NCBI GenBank assembly: GCA_963926275.1
Contig: CAWUWP010000001.1
Location: 1 to 20,887 of the forward strand
Length of the DNA: 20,887 bases
Reading direction: 5' to 3'
DNA from: UBA1858 sp963926275
GTDB taxonomy: Bacteria; Pseudomonadota; Gammaproteobacteria; UBA4575
Shown: positions 1-7,389 of the stretch, piece after piece
How the letters are laid out: each line of letters opens with the position of its first letter
Numbering within the stretch: position 1 is the stretch's first letter
The notes under the pieces: model-generated
Database searches by the model: none
Told to the model about the DNA's origin: nothing
What the model saw: only the letters and a program-made list of their open reading frames with translations
Translations under genes and position numbers: made by a program

Positions 1-12
1 TGTCCACGGCAT
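1..12 (-). CDS. Possible first codons of a further minus-strand gene, cut by the window edge
   Basis: On the minus strand a GGGAGGT Shine-Dalgarno-like sequence lies at about positions 15-21. It is followed three bases later by an ATG at 12-10 and then codons for P-W-T before the window ends. It sits downstream of mclA, so it could be the next gene of the C1 island. Only four codons are visible and the spacing from the SD is short, so the call is tentative and no product can be named. Confidence 0.25.
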
Positions 13-33
13 CTACCTCCCATGTTTAATTTT

Positions 34-70
34 AAAAAAATTTACGCGCGCAGACTAAGATCTGTGCGCG
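34..70 (-). terminator. Hairpin plus T tract downstream of mclA
   Basis: Arms at 45-54 and 61-70 pair over 10 bases with one mismatch (A opposite C on the minus strand) around a 6-base loop. On the minus strand the stem is followed by TAAA and then seven T (positions 40-34). It looks like an intrinsic terminator for the sgaA-mclA transcript. It also sits only about 20-30 bases before a possible start codon at position 12, so it could instead act as a leader attenuator. Confidence 0.5.
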
Positions 71-161
71 AGCAATATTCACTCAACTTATATACGTGCG
101 CTGGGCTTGGGAAAGACGTAAAAAAATTATGGTTATTATTATCTTTATACGACTATTTTAG

Positions 162-191
162 GGGCACCTTGCGGGTGAACGCAAGGTGCCC
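162..191. repeat. 12-bp GC-rich inverted repeat after mclA
   Basis: GGGCACCTTGCG at 162-173 is exactly complementary to 180-191, with a 6-base loop. It begins about 19 bases after the mclA stop codon. Neither strand has a proper T run directly after the stem, so it is better described as a 3' stabilising or rho-associated hairpin than a textbook terminator; the hairpin at 45-70 does have the T run. Confidence 0.6.
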
Positions 192-209
192 AGTACAGAT
201 TTTAACTTT

Positions 210-1154
210 TTAGCTATTTTTTGCAGCAATAGCGGCGGCTGCATTAACCACATTTTCGGCCATTTTGGCTGATGCGGCGTCGATCATTTTACCATCTAAT
301 GTTGCTGCACCTTTGCCTTCTTTAGCGGCTTTTTCGAGTTCTTCTAGAATTCGATGCGCTTTTGCAACTTCTTCTGTAGGGGGTGAAAATACCTCATTAG
401 CTAATGCAATTTGTGATGGGTGGATTGCCCACTTACCTTCAATACCCAATGCAGCGCCACGACGACAGGCAAGTTGGTAACCTTCCGTGTCTTTGATGTC
501 ACCATACGGGCCATCAATAGGACGTAAGCCGTATGCACGACAGGCTACAACCATGCGTGAAATAGCCGAATGCCACTGATCACCAGGATAATCCGGGTTC
601 AAGCCACCGATATTAACTGTACGTGCTCGGCAACTTGCGGAGTAGTCCGCTACACCAAAGTGCAAGGCTTCCAAACGTGGGCTAGACTGTGCAATGGCTT
701 CTACATTTGCCATGCCTAGTGTCGTTTCAATGATGGCTTCTATGGCTATTTTGTTTTCAAATCCTTTCGCTTCTTCGATTTGAGTCAGTAGTGCATCCAC
801 CATATATACATCAGAGGGGACGCCTGCTTTTGGAATAAAAATAGTATCTAGTTTGTTACCCGCCTGTTCAACAAGATCAATAACATCACGATACATGAAA
901 TGAGTATCAAGACCGTTAATACGCACGGCAATGGTTTTTCCTTTGCCTTTCCAATCGATACCATTGACGGCTTCGATTGCATTTTTGCGTGCTTGTACTT
1001 TGTCTCCAGGAGCAACGGCATCTTCTAAATCTAAAAACACGAAGTCTGCATCGCTGTCGGCTGATTTCTCAATCATTTTGACGCTGGAGGCTGGAACAGC
1101 AAGTTCACATCGCTGTACTCTTGCTCTGGCAGGTTTAGGTTGTGTAAAACTCAT
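210..1154 (-). CDS. mclA: Malyl-CoA lyase (HpcH/HpaI aldolase / citrate lyase beta family)
   Basis: A 314-residue protein of the CitE-like TIM-barrel family. It is predicted to cleave L-malyl-CoA to glyoxylate and acetyl-CoA, the closing step of the serine cycle. Visible family features are FVFLDLEDAVAPGDK near residues 38-52, R78 in VRING, the metal-binding glutamate E143 in IIETTLG and aspartate D170 in HFGVADYSAS; these match the Glu/Asp pair described for bacterial malyl-CoA lyases. The C-terminal part (DGPYGDIKD, WAIHPSQI) is also typical. The last 15 residues are alanine-rich. The start is the ATG 14 bases after the sgaA stop, so the two are almost certainly one transcript. The partner next door, serine-glyoxylate aminotransferase, supports malyl-CoA lyase over citramalyl-CoA or beta-methylmalyl-CoA lyase, although the family can use several of these substrates. 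Confidence 0.9.
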   Translation of the reverse strand: MSFTQPKPARARVQRCELAVPASSVKMIEKSADSDADFVFLDLEDAVAPGDKVQARKNAIEAVNGIDWKGKGKTIAVRINGLDTHFMYRDVIDLVEQAGNKLDTIFIPKAGVPSDVYMVDALLTQIEEAKGFENKIAIEAIIETTLGMANVEAIAQSSPRLEALHFGVADYSASCRARTVNIGGLNPDYPGDQWHSAISRMVVACRAYGLRPIDGPYGDIKDTEGYQLACRRGAALGIEGKWAIHPSQIALANEVFSPPTEEVAKAHRILEELEKAAKEGKGAATLDGKMIDAASAKMAENVVNAAAAIAAKNS

Positions 1155-1168
1155 AGGTTAACCCTCAG

Positions 1169-2461
1169 TTATTTAGCTTTCTGCTTAGTAGTTTTTTTAG
1201 CCACAGGCTTGGCTTTAGCTTTCGCTTTAGGTGCTGCAGGCGCTTTCGGTGCTTTAAAGGCAGGAATAGCTTTCGCGGTAGAACGGTAGTACTCACACGC
1301 TGCACCAGTACCACTTCCTGCTTTGATACGCATACCTACATCACGCATCGCCATTTCAACGCCGCCTAATGCTGCCATCATACGAACGTCACTGTTGTCG
1401 CCAAGGTGACCGATACGGAAAACCTTACCCGCTACTTGAGTCAGGCCAGCGCCTAATGAGATGTTGTATCTGTGATACGCAGTATGAATTACTTCTGCCG
1501 CATTAACATTGGGTGGAACCACAATCGCTGTGACTGTGTCTGAACGCCATTTTGGTGAAGTATTACAAGTCTGTAGACCCCATGCTTTCACCGCTTTACG
1601 TACACCTTCGGCTAAACGGAAGTGACGTGCGTAGACGTTGTCTAAACCTTCATCTAACAATAAATCCATTGAAGCACGTAAACCGCGCAACATGGGTACT
1701 GACGGCGTGTAAGGGAAGAAGCCATCTTTGTTAGTGTTAATGTGATCTTGGATATCTAAGAAACACTTAGGACATTTTGAAGTTTTACGAGCAGCAAGTG
1801 CGCGTGGACTAAAGCAAAGAAGCGCTAAGCCTGCTGGAAGCATGAAACCTTTTTGTGAACCACTGACTGCAACATCAACGCCCCAGTCATCCATGCGGAA
1901 TTCGATACTTGCCACAGAACTTACACCGTCAACCATTAATAGTGCAGGGTGCTTAAGGTCTTTCTTCATAGCTTTACCAAGCGCGGCAATATCACTAGTT
2001 ACACCAGTGGCAGTTTCGTTATGGCATGCAACCACAGCTTTAATCTTATGTTCTTTATCTGCGCGTAAACGTTTCTTGATTGCCATAACTGGAACGCCTT
2101 CGCCCCAAGGTACTTCAATGACCTCAACGTCAAGACCAATACGCGTGGCAAGATCAAACCATAAGTGGCTGAACTGACCAAAACGTGACGTTAGAATTTT
2201 GTCACCAGGAGATAAAGTGTTGACTAAAGCAATTTCCCAACCCGCAGTGCCGGTTGCAGGAAAGATGAAGCTTTGACCCTTTTTTGTTCTGAATATTTTG
2301 TTTAAGTCTTCTAGTAGAGGCTTCACTAATTTTGGGAAATCAGGTGCGCGATGGTCTTCTTGAGGGACAGACATAGCGGTCACTACTTGATTAGGGATAT
2401 GAGTTGGACCAGGTGCAAATAAATAATTGCGTCCGGGGAAGCTAAGTTTTTCGCCAGGCAT
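1169..2461 (-). CDS. sgaA: Serine-glyoxylate aminotransferase with Lys/Ala/Pro-rich C-terminal tail
   Basis: A class-V PLP aminotransferase of 430 residues. It converts serine plus glyoxylate to hydroxypyruvate plus glycine in the serine cycle. The N-terminal FAPGPTHIPNQV, the FIFPATGTAGWE phosphate-binding region (about 66-76), CHNETATGV (146-154), VDGVSSVAS (177-185) and the PLP lysine K204 in SGSQKGF are all present. A CPKC pair occurs at 230-233. The common length for this enzyme is about 395-405 residues; the surplus is a tail from about residue 397 to 430 made almost wholly of Lys, Ala and Pro, with 12 lysines. The ATG start is preceded by an AGAAGG Shine-Dalgarno, and a 5' leader of about 220 bases separates it from folD. 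mclA follows 14 bases downstream. Confidence 0.93.
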   Translation of the reverse strand: MPGEKLSFPGRNYLFAPGPTHIPNQVVTAMSVPQEDHRAPDFPKLVKPLLEDLNKIFRTKKGQSFIFPATGTAGWEIALVNTLSPGDKILTSRFGQFSHLWFDLATRIGLDVEVIEVPWGEGVPVMAIKKRLRADKEHKIKAVVACHNETATGVTSDIAALGKAMKKDLKHPALLMVDGVSSVASIEFRMDDWGVDVAVSGSQKGFMLPAGLALLCFSPRALAARKTSKCPKCFLDIQDHINTNKDGFFPYTPSVPMLRGLRASMDLLLDEGLDNVYARHFRLAEGVRKAVKAWGLQTCNTSPKWRSDTVTAIVVPPNVNAAEVIHTAYHRYNISLGAGLTQVAGKVFRIGHLGDNSDVRMMAALGGVEMAMRDVGMRIKAGSGTGAACEYYRSTAKAIPAFKAPKAPAAPKAKAKAKPVAKKTTKQKAK

Positions 2462-2682
2462 AGTGTTACCTTCTAATGTAAGTTAATAAATTCAGTTTTC
2501 GGTCCCCCAGAACGGAGCAAGAATCAGTCGTATTGATTGATTCTCGTTTGCGTGTATGGGAGATCTTAAAAAATCGACAATATGGGTAGTTTTTCAACAG
2601 ACCCTGAAAAGTTCGCCATAATGCCACAAGCAGGTGCTTGTCCTCAAGCGCAGTTTAGTTGGGGTTGGCTCTAATCCAGTGT
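2462..2682 (-). promoter_or_regulatory. folD-sgaA intergenic leader with short dyads
   Basis: This 221-base gap should hold the promoter of the sgaA-mclA unit. I see an inverted repeat AGAATCA (2520-2526) / TGATTCT (2538-2544) with an 11-base centre, and a smaller ACAAGCA/TGCTTGT hairpin near 2627-2642. No convincing -35/-10 pair and no recognisable riboswitch class stand out. The 7+7 dyad could be an operator or a leader hairpin; which one cannot be told from one copy. Confidence 0.35.
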
Positions 2683-3537
2683 TTAATGAGATCTGGGCAA
2701 TACATCTTGAAGAGTGGCTGCCAAAATAGTGTTTTCTAATAAACAAGCAACGGTCATGGGGCCTGTGCCTCCTGGCATAGGAGTGACGCCGCCGGCAATT
2801 TTACTCACTGAGTCAAAATCAACATCACCTTGAATTTTGTTCTCTAGACGAGTGACGCCAACATCGAACACCATGGCGCCCGGTTTGACGAAATCTGCAG
2901 TAATTAATGCCGGTGAACCCACGGCGCTAACTAAAATGTCTGCGTTTCTACATATTTCAGCGAGATTCTGGGTGCGCGAATGAGCCAGGGTGACGGTGGC
3001 GTCTGCGCCGCGTTCCGATAGTAATAACACTTGAGGCAAGCCGACTAAGGATGAGCGTCCTACGACCACGGCATTACGTCCGCTGGTTTTAATGTTATAG
3101 GCTTCGATGAGGCGTATCACGCCTAGTGGCGTGCAAGGCACGAGCTGTTTGTGTCCCTGTAATAACTTGCCCATATTGACATTCGTCAAACCATCCACGT
3201 CTTTATAAGGTGGGATTCTAAGAAGCATTTTTTCTTTGTTTAAATGCTTAGGTAGAGGCAACTGAACCAATATGCCGTGAACATTATCGTCATCGGCTAA
3301 TAAGGAGATTTGCTGTTCTAAGCCTTTTTGAGAAATATTTTCGTCAAGTTCAACGTGCTTAGAGTGAATGCCTGCGGCATTGGCTTCACGGTGTTTCATG
3401 CCGACGTAAAGCTCACTCGCTGGGTTTTTGCCGACAATAACTGTGGCAAGTGTAATTTGGGTAGTGGGGAAGTATTCTAATTGGGATTTAATTTTATTGC
3501 GGATATCTACCGCAACTTTTTTGCCGTCGATGATCAA
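2683..3537 (-). CDS. folD: Bifunctional methylenetetrahydrofolate dehydrogenase / methenyltetrahydrofolate cyclohydrolase FolD
   Basis: A 284-residue FolD, the usual length. It interconverts 5,10-methylene-, 5,10-methenyl- and 10-formyl-tetrahydrofolate with NADP(H). The catalytic YxxxK pair is Y44/K48 in LYVGMKH; QLPLPKHLN, KDVDGLTNVNMG, the Rossmann segment VVVGRSSLVGLP and the C-terminal MPGGTGPMTVA are all recognisable. The start is a TTG: the reading frame has a stop just upstream, the first ATG lies near residue 47, inside the active-site segment, and the TTG gives the family's usual IIDGK opening. A strong terminator lies between the ftr-like gene and folD, so folD is probably transcribed on its own or by read-through. 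In serine-cycle methylotrophs FolD can stand in for MtdA/Fch; neither of these is visible in this window. Confidence 0.95.
   Translation of the reverse strand: MIIDGKKVAVDIRNKIKSQLEYFPTTQITLATVIVGKNPASELYVGMKHREANAAGIHSKHVELDENISQKGLEQQISLLADDDNVHGILVQLPLPKHLNKEKMLLRIPPYKDVDGLTNVNMGKLLQGHKQLVPCTPLGVIRLIEAYNIKTSGRNAVVVGRSSLVGLPQVLLLSERGADATVTLAHSRTQNLAEICRNADILVSAVGSPALITADFVKPGAMVFDVGVTRLENKIQGDVDFDSVSKIAGGVTPMPGGTGPMTVACLLENTILAATLQDVLPRSH
3535..3537 (-). promoter_or_regulatory. folD: TTG start codon of folD
   Basis: The codon order reading into the gene is TAA, GCA, TTG, ATC, ATC, GAC, GGC. The in-frame stop two codons upstream rules out an earlier ATG, and the next in-frame ATG would delete the catalytic tyrosine. 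A TTG start usually gives lower initiation than ATG. Confidence 0.7.
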
Positions 3538-3603
3538 TGCTTAAGTCTCAATTATTCAATTCAAGTTGTGGGTCAAATCATTAGATTTGTTAAGGCGGGC
3601 CTA

Positions 3604-3640
3604 ATAAAAAAGGCCAGCTGAGTTTAACTCAACTGGCCTT
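3604..3640 (-). terminator. Rho-independent terminator of the 5-FCL/ftr-like operon
   Basis: AAGGCCAG-type arms at 3610-3622 and 3628-3640 pair over 13 bases with a TTTAA loop; the single imperfect pair is a G-T wobble when read on the minus strand. On that strand the stem runs straight into a T run with one interruption (complement of 3604-3609). It begins about 21 bases after the stop of the ftr-like gene and separates it from folD. Confidence 0.85.
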
Positions 3641-3661
3641 GCATGCAACAAAAACTAAAGG

Positions 3662-4585
3662 TTAGTCTTTAGGTTGTTTGCTTGGATCTAAGTAGATGAA
3701 ACTCTTACCAAGCTTGCCGTTGTAATTTCCTGCAGAAATCATCATTAGGCCATCTGTATCTTTTGATGCATGGATAGCTGCCTGAGTCGCTTCGATGATG
3801 CAATTCATGTCACGACCGTTCATGATAATTTCCATGACTGAATTCACGCCATCAGGTAAAGCAGCTTCAACATCAGGGTGATCTTGTAGTAACGGACAGA
3901 ACTTCTCGAATGTACTGGCAATAGTGAAGTCATAATCACTACCTGCTTTTGAACCACTGCCTGCAACACCGCCAGGAAAAGTTGTGATTACGCCATCAAC
4001 AGGGAGTATCGCTTCACAGCCTTTTTCTGCTGCTTCTAGGGCTGAGTCTGTATCTTTGCCAAAGAACCAAAGGTTTCCGCCCATCAAGCCGTCTGCACGA
4101 CCTAAGCGGCGATCAAGAACAAACTCACCACCAAGAATAGGTATCCACCACATCTTGCGACCATAACGTTCAATACGCTTTTGGAAGCGGTTACCGAAGT
4201 AAGCCACTTTACGACCCATGTGATAGTACTCTTCTGAATCAATCAAGTTGAAACAAGAAGCAGTTGGGCAAGTCATGATGTTTTGGCTGATGCGCACTAA
4301 CGCTGATTTTTCTAATGCTTCAACGCGATCTTTACGAAAACGTGGAATATGCAATTGAATAATCGCGCCTGGACGACCATCGGGAGTGACGAAGCTTTCG
4401 TCTCCACCAGGGCCAACATAGCGATCCATGCCTGCTTCACAATCACAGAGAATAGAACTTGAACCGTTTCCAGTGACCGCATTAACCGCGTGATCTACCC
4501 ACTTGCGATCTTTCGCAGTGACTAAGAACTCGACGTATAAGCTTTTAAAAGCTTCTGCGTAAGTATCATCAATAATAGCTGTCAT
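3662..4585 (-). CDS. Formylmethanofuran:tetrahydromethanopterin formyltransferase (Ftr/FhcD-like), orphan of FhcABC
   Basis: A 307-residue protein recognisable as the Ftr family. Ftr moves a formyl group between methanofuran and N5 of tetrahydromethanopterin; in methylotrophs it is the D subunit of the Fhc complex. Family landmarks are DDTYAEAF (6-13), TPDGRPGAII, the MTCPTAS segment, an FGN/GEF stretch, TTFPGGVAGSGSKAGSDYDF and SAGNYNGKLG near the C terminus. No fhcA, fhcB or fhcC lies in the window, whereas these genes normally cluster. Instead its ATG overlaps by one base the stop codon of 5-formyltetrahydrofolate cyclo-ligase (TAATG). The sequence looks diverged from what I recall of methylotroph FhcD, so a distinct clade or a changed acceptor is possible. 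A gene symbol is withheld for that reason; the family assignment itself is firm. Confidence 0.85.
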   Translation of the reverse strand: MTAIIDDTYAEAFKSLYVEFLVTAKDRKWVDHAVNAVTGNGSSSILCDCEAGMDRYVGPGGDESFVTPDGRPGAIIQLHIPRFRKDRVEALEKSALVRISQNIMTCPTASCFNLIDSEEYYHMGRKVAYFGNRFQKRIERYGRKMWWIPILGGEFVLDRRLGRADGLMGGNLWFFGKDTDSALEAAEKGCEAILPVDGVITTFPGGVAGSGSKAGSDYDFTIASTFEKFCPLLQDHPDVEAALPDGVNSVMEIIMNGRDMNCIIEATQAAIHASKDTDGLMMISAGNYNGKLGKSFIYLDPSKQPKD

Positions 4586-5217
4586 TAGTCTCTTCCTTGG
4601 CCTTCGTAAACAGCAGCTTCGGTGACAACTTTATCCATGTATACGTCATGTGGCGCAACTAAGACGTTGTCAAATAACTGTGATTCGTAACCTAATGCAA
4701 CTAAAGGCGCATCGGCACGAACTTTTTCTAGAAGACGGTCATAGTAACCTTGGCCATTACCCATGCGACCACCATTACGATCAAAGCCAACGCCTGGAAC
4801 TAGTACTAAGTCTAGATCACCAGCTTCAACTTCTTTCTCAGAGTTGCCCCACATTTCTTTAGGTGGCTCAAGGATGTCCCATTTACCAACAACCATTTCC
4901 TCTAGGCTTTCCATCCACCAAAGGCCAAGCTTGTTGTCGCCGTTCTCATCTTCAGTGCAATAAGGAACGATAATTTTCTTTTCGCCTTTAGCGACTTCTG
5001 CTAATAGCTCTGTCTTCGTGCGGCATTCTGAACGACAATCGATGTACCACATAATGCAGTTGGCAGCTTTATACTCAGGAAGAGCAAGAAAGTTGGCGAC
5101 AGCTTTAGCGCTGACTTCATCTTTGTTTTCTTGTGCGTTACGACGGTCATAAGCTTCACGACGCATCTTATTTTTGCGTTCCATGATTGCTTCTAATTCT
5201 TCGGGTGTCAGTGCCAT
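4585..5217 (-). CDS. 5-formyltetrahydrofolate cyclo-ligase (MTHFS)
   Basis: A 210-residue member of the 5-FCL family, slightly longer than the common 180-200. The enzyme uses ATP to turn 5-formyl-H4F into 5,10-methenyl-H4F. Visible are the N-terminal basic KNKMRREAYDRR, a central IIVPY segment, and the signature GVGFDRNGGRMGNGQGYYDR, which closely follows the family's GxAFDxxGxRLGxGGGYYDR. The stop codon shares a base with the start of the ftr-like gene (TAATG), so translation of the two is probably coupled and their products needed together. The usual name in E. coli is ygfA (fau); I leave the symbol blank because orthology is not shown. Family call is confident. Confidence 0.9.
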   Translation of the reverse strand: MALTPEELEAIMERKNKMRREAYDRRNAQENKDEVSAKAVANFLALPEYKAANCIMWYIDCRSECRTKTELLAEVAKGEKKIIVPYCTEDENGDNKLGLWWMESLEEMVVGKWDILEPPKEMWGNSEKEVEAGDLDLVLVPGVGFDRNGGRMGNGQGYYDRLLEKVRADAPLVALGYESQLFDNVLVAPHDVYMDKVVTEAAVYEGQGRD

Positions 5218-5351
5218 TCAACTGCTCCTTATATAAAGTGAATAACTGGGCGATAAAAAAGGAATAAATCCTAAACTATTCTGTGGTGAGTTCCAACGAA
5301 TTTTATACATAAATACTGAGATTGGGCCCAAAGTATTGTTTTTATTGCGTT

Positions 5352-5389
5352 AATCCCGTCATTCCTGCGGTAGCGGGAATGACGGGATT
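5352..5389. repeat. REP-like 17-bp palindrome behind ilvD
   Basis: AATCCCGTCATTCCTGC at 5352-5368 pairs with 5373-5389 across a GGTA loop; the only imperfect pair is T opposite G, so the stem is otherwise continuous over 17 bases. It starts 33 bases after the ilvD stop. The GTCATTCC...GGAATGAC core is of a kind widely scattered in proteobacterial genomes as REP-like or small mobile palindromes. There is no T run after the stem on the minus strand, so I prefer repeat over terminator, though it may still stop transcription or protect the 3' end. Confidence 0.7.
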
Positions 5390-5421
5390 TTGTCTGTGAA
5401 GATAGCTAAACGGTATCTCAG

Positions 5422-7098
5422 TTAATCTGTGACAGCACCTTTGGATGCAGAATTAACCTGTTTTGCGTATTTGGCTAAGACACCACGAGTATACTTTGAC
5501 TTTGGTTTCTTCCAAACACGTTTGCGCTTATTGAGCTCTGTCTTTGTCACGTTCAGTGTCATTTCGCGTTTTTTAGCGTCAATTGTGATTTCGTCGCCGT
5601 TCTTCACTAAGGCTAATGGGCCACCGACTGCGGCTTCCGGAGTGATATGGCCAACTACGAATCCATGGCTACCCCCTGAGAATCGTCCATCAGTAATGAG
5701 GGCAACATCTTTGCCTAGACCTTTGCCCATAATAGCGGAGGTTGGTGACAGCATTTCGCGCATTCCTGGACCGCCAATGGGTCCTTCGTAGCGTATTACG
5801 ATGACATCACCAGCTTTGATGCCGCCATCGAGAATTTTCTTTAAAGCTGTTTCTTCAGAAGAAAATACCTTTGCCTTGCCGGTAAATGACAATCCTTCTT
5901 TACCTGAGATCTTAGCCACCGCTCCTTCTGGTGATAAATTTCCATACAAAATGACTAGGTGGCTATCTTTCTTGATTGGGTTGTCTAGTGGGCGAATAAT
6001 CTGCTGGCGTTTGGGATAAGGCTTAACGTTTTTTAGATTTTGTTTAAGCGTTTTGCCGGTGACCGTCATGCAATCGCCATCAATTAATCCTGCCTCTAGC
6101 AACATTTTCATGAGGGGTTGAATGCCGCCAATGTCTATTAGCTCGGACATCATGTATTTACCGCTAGGGCGTAAATCAGCCAGTACGGGTACTTTTTTAC
6201 CGATGCGAGTGAAGTCATCAATAGAAAGTTTTACGTGCATTGAATGTGCCATGGCGAGTAAATGCAATACAGCATTGGTTGAGCCGCCGAGTGTGATAAT
6301 GACTGCGATTGAGTTCAAGAATGCCTGGCGCGTCATAATGTCACTAGGGCGAATATTCTTTTTCAATAAATCGATAACGGCTTTACCAGCATTGCGGCAA
6401 TCTGTTTCTTTAGATTTTGAAATCGCGGCTTGAGCAGAGCTGCCTGGTAAGCTCATACCTAATGCTTCGATAGCAGACGCCATTGTGTTTGCGGTATACA
6501 TACCACCGCATGAGCCTGGGCCTGGTATCGCAGAGGATTCAACCTCTTTTAATTGTTTATTGGTTAACTGTCGTTTTGCATGTTGGCCAACTGCTTCAAA
6601 TACTGACACCACATCAATTTTAGTGCCTTTGTAATTACCCGGCATGATGGTGCCGCCATAGACAAATACTGCTGGACGATTTAATCGTGCTAATGCCATT
6701 AGGCAGCCAGGCATATTCTTGTCGCATCCGCCTATAGCGACCACGCCATCAAAGCCTTCGCAACCGGTGACTGTTTCAATTGAGTCCGCAATCACTTCGC
6801 GTGAGACTAATGAATACTTCATGCCTTCTGAACCCATCGAAATGCCATCGGAAATGGTGATCGTATTGAATATGACGCCTTTGCCGCCAGCTGCATCTGC
6901 GCCAGCCGCCGCTTTTTCAGCGAGCTTATTAATATGCATATTGCAGGGTGTCACCATGCTCCAGGTGGAAGCGATTCCTATCTGAGGTTTTTTAAAATCG
7001 TCATCTTTGAAACCTACCGCGCGCAACATTGCTCGGCTAGGGGCACGTTCAGTGCCATCAACAACAATCGAAGAATGGAGCCTGAGTTTTTTAGTCAT
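5422..7098 (-). CDS. ilvD: Dihydroxy-acid dehydratase
   Basis: A 558-residue IlvD/Edd family enzyme of the usual length for dihydroxy-acid dehydratase. It dehydrates 2,3-dihydroxy-isovalerate and -methylvalerate in valine, leucine and isoleucine synthesis. The three cysteines expected to hold the Fe-S cluster are C52 (TPCN), C125 (GGCDKNMPGC) and C197 (GPGSCGGMYTANTM). The catalytic serine region near the C terminus is ALITDGRFSGGSHGFVVGHI. The start ATG gives the normal MTKKLR(L)HSS opening; the Shine-Dalgarno is weak. It is a single-gene unit with a 205-base gap behind it that holds the REP-like palindrome. The branched-chain aminotransferase ilvE is in the same window but far away. Confidence 0.97.
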   Translation of the reverse strand: MTKKLRLHSSIVVDGTERAPSRAMLRAVGFKDDDFKKPQIGIASTWSMVTPCNMHINKLAEKAAAGADAAGGKGVIFNTITISDGISMGSEGMKYSLVSREVIADSIETVTGCEGFDGVVAIGGCDKNMPGCLMALARLNRPAVFVYGGTIMPGNYKGTKIDVVSVFEAVGQHAKRQLTNKQLKEVESSAIPGPGSCGGMYTANTMASAIEALGMSLPGSSAQAAISKSKETDCRNAGKAVIDLLKKNIRPSDIMTRQAFLNSIAVIITLGGSTNAVLHLLAMAHSMHVKLSIDDFTRIGKKVPVLADLRPSGKYMMSELIDIGGIQPLMKMLLEAGLIDGDCMTVTGKTLKQNLKNVKPYPKRQQIIRPLDNPIKKDSHLVILYGNLSPEGAVAKISGKEGLSFTGKAKVFSSEETALKKILDGGIKAGDVIVIRYEGPIGGPGMREMLSPTSAIMGKGLGKDVALITDGRFSGGSHGFVVGHITPEAAVGGPLALVKNGDEITIDAKKREMTLNVTKTELNKRKRVWKKPKSKYTRGVLAKYAKQVNSASKGAVTD

Positions 7099-7201
7099 GG
7101 TTAATTGTGTGCGTATAAAGGGTAAGAATTATTTGCACGTACTATACCGGATGCTTGTGATCAGAACGAGTATTTTGCGGAAGGGTGTGCGCGATCAAGA
7201 T

Positions 7202-7224
7202 GCTGCTATTGATTGAATAGCAGC
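7202..7224. repeat. 9-bp hairpin in the ilvD / omp divergent region
   Basis: GCTGCTATT at 7202-7210 is exactly complementary to 7216-7224 with a GATTG loop. There is no T tract on either side. It lies about 100 bases upstream of ilvD in a 291-base region between divergent genes. The rest of that region is very AT-rich from about 7280 to 7380, where the promoter of the plus-strand gene must be; I cannot pick a single -35/-10 pair. The hairpin might be part of an ilvD leader, but I see no branched-chain-rich leader peptide. Confidence 0.4.
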
Positions 7225-7389
7225 CGGGTAAACCGCAAATAAAACTATTGATCAGATTTAAGTAGATTAAGCCTTTGATTAATTTCTAAGTGTGTTATAA
7301 ATAATATAAATAAATAACAATATATATTATTTTAGTTAACTATATTGTGCTTATGTTTATGATGCTAATGAAATATAAAGGGGTGTTTT

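Noticed and set aside
22..213. 63-codon plus-strand open frame at the left edge
   Set aside because: It runs through both hairpins after mclA, has no family resemblance and no good ribosome-binding site; best treated as non-coding.
2462..2682. Glycine, THF or SAM riboswitch in the sgaA leader
   Set aside because: I looked for these because of the pathway, but only short simple hairpins are present and no conserved core of those classes is recognisable.
5352..5389. Intrinsic terminator of ilvD
   Set aside because: No T run follows the stem on the minus strand; the sequence looks like a dispersed REP-like palindrome instead, though it may still affect transcript ends.
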